A stretch of 6,455 nucleotides of DNA, taken from NCBI GenBank assembly GCA_016550405.1, contig JABXGX010000204.1, positions 1-6,455 of the forward strand, read 5' to 3'. The translations under genes and the position numbers were made by a program. The stretch is from an archaeon (GTDB lineage Archaea > Asgardarchaeota > Hermodarchaeia > Hermodarchaeales > Hermodarchaeaceae). The notes below the pieces were generated by a model. It made no database searches and was not told where the DNA came from. It saw only the letters and a program-made list of their open reading frames with translations. Positions 5,800 through 6,455 of this stretch are shown piece after piece; positions within the stretch are counted from its first letter, which is position 1; every line of letters starts with the position of its first letter.

Positions 5800-6455
5800 C
5801 TGCGACCAAGACATGTTGCCATAGTCGTCTGTGTCTTATTTCTTGGTATCGTGCTTGCGAGCACAATAGTTGGTCAAGCGGAGACAATGCAAGCCGATGA
5901 AACCATTATTACGTATCAGCTTTCAGGGCAAATCACAGGTGTTACGACCATAACGATTCAGGAATTATTAACACTTGCTGAGAATAGAAACGCACGGCTG
6001 GTTGTCATTGAACTGAGTACTACGGGTGGTGAGTTGGGTGCTGTTAGTCAAATTATGCAATTATTTACGACATCTCCGGTTCCTATAATGATCTATGTTC
6101 CACCCGCAGCACAGGGAATTAGTGGTGGAACCTACATGTTAATGGCGTCTCAAATCGCAGCGATGGGCCCAGCTGCACGAATTGGTTCGTGTCAGCCTGT
6201 TACAGGCATTATTCCGATTGTTAATCCTAATTATATCAATGGGCTTCTCACATTGATGACGTCGCAAGCGCATTTACATGAACGGAATGAAACTACTGCT
6301 TCTCAGTTTATCCTTGAAAATCTCAACTTAGGCTCTGTGGAGGCTCAGAGTCTTGGAAGCATTGAATTAGTGGCGAATTCAGTCTCGGAGTTATTAATTA
6401 CTCTTGAAAATTATACTTTGGTACAACGTGAACTACAACCTAATGACTATACGTA
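5800..6455 (+). CDS. NfeD-like membrane protease homologue, ClpP-like domain (partial; catalytic Lys missing)
   Basis: The 5' part of a gene that continues past the window, 218 codons visible. After a basic start (RPRH) comes a signal or membrane segment (VAIVVCVLFLGIVLA, 6-20). A ClpP-like fold of the NfeD family follows: VVIELSTTGGE (68-78), SPVPIMIYV (92-100), GISGGTYMLMAS (106-117), IAAMGPAARIG (119-129) and the HERN-to-LGSIELVA stretch (160-192). Homologues such as Pyrococcus PH1510 cleave stomatin-type membrane proteins with a Ser-Lys dyad. Ser108 fits the nucleophile, but the residue aligned to the catalytic Lys is Asn144, and there is no Lys at all in the visible protein. TTGG replaces the usual TPGG. 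It may be an inactive or altered enzyme. No ATG, GTG or TTG precedes the signal segment in frame: CTG at 5800 with AGGTGA 6 bases upstream is the best start. Alternatives are GTG 5851, ATG 5887, or a frameshift after ATG 5813. It is divergent from the surface-protein gene. Confidence 0.8.
   Translation, partial: MRPRHVAIVVCVLFLGIVLASTIVGQAETMQADETIITYQLSGQITGVTTITIQELLTLAENRNARLVVIELSTTGGELGAVSQIMQLFTTSPVPIMIYVPPAAQGISGGTYMLMASQIAAMGPAARIGSCQPVTGIIPIVNPNYINGLLTLMTSQAHLHERNETTASQFILENLNLGSVEAQSLGSIELVANSVSELLITLENYTLVQRELQPNDYT

Noticed and set aside
6338..6356. CTCTG/CAGAG inverted repeat inside the NfeD-like gene
   Set aside because: It is short, lies in a conserved coding stretch and has no associated signal, so it is most likely chance.
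1..6455. tRNA, rRNA, CRISPR array, insertion sequence or attachment site
   Set aside because: No cloverleaf with a T-loop, no rRNA-like stretch, no regularly spaced direct repeats and no transposase motif was found on either strand by eye.

Overview
The window looks archaeal, most plausibly from an Asgard-type lineage (Thorarchaeota- or Heimdallarchaeota-like). This is inferred from protein content alone. The evidence is a geranylgeranyl-reductase-family flavoprotein of the kind used to saturate archaeal isoprenoid lipids, an archaeal-style DUF92 membrane protein with a Cys/His insert, and a large secreted LVIVD-repeat beta-propeller held by a C-terminal membrane anchor. T-rich termination signals, TATA-like promoter elements and GGAGG/GGTGA ribosome binding sites agree. 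No rRNA, tRNA, transposon or CRISPR array was seen.

Layout. Positions 1-210 hold no convincing gene. Three plus-strand genes follow: a DUF92/TMEM19/VTE6-like membrane protein (211-1161), a geranylgeranyl reductase family protein (1272-2507) and an unrecognised small soluble protein (2564-2974). Gaps of 110 and 56 bases contain TATA-like elements, so separate promoters are possible. The third gene converges on a long minus-strand gene (5530 down to 3041), and the short gap holds an AT-rich hairpin that could terminate both strands plus a second hairpin overlapping the minus-strand stop codon. The minus-strand gene encodes an 829-residue surface protein with signal peptide, about 14 propeller units, a C-terminal beta domain and a membrane anchor. 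A divergent gap (5531-5799) with several overlapping dyads separates it from a plus-strand gene that runs off the window end. That gene encodes the exported ClpP-like domain of an NfeD-type membrane protease homologue.

How they fit together. The first two genes suggest isoprenoid and lipid metabolism: plant DUF92 (VTE6) phosphorylates phytyl monophosphate, and geranylgeranyl reductases saturate geranylgeranyl chains. The last two act at or outside the membrane. The points most worth a second look are that the NfeD-like protein has no lysine in its 218 visible residues, so it lacks the family's catalytic Lys; its lack of a normal start codon; the DUF92-reductase pairing; the probable double seven-bladed propeller; and the dyad-rich divergent control region. 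I did not find an obviously new multi-gene system.
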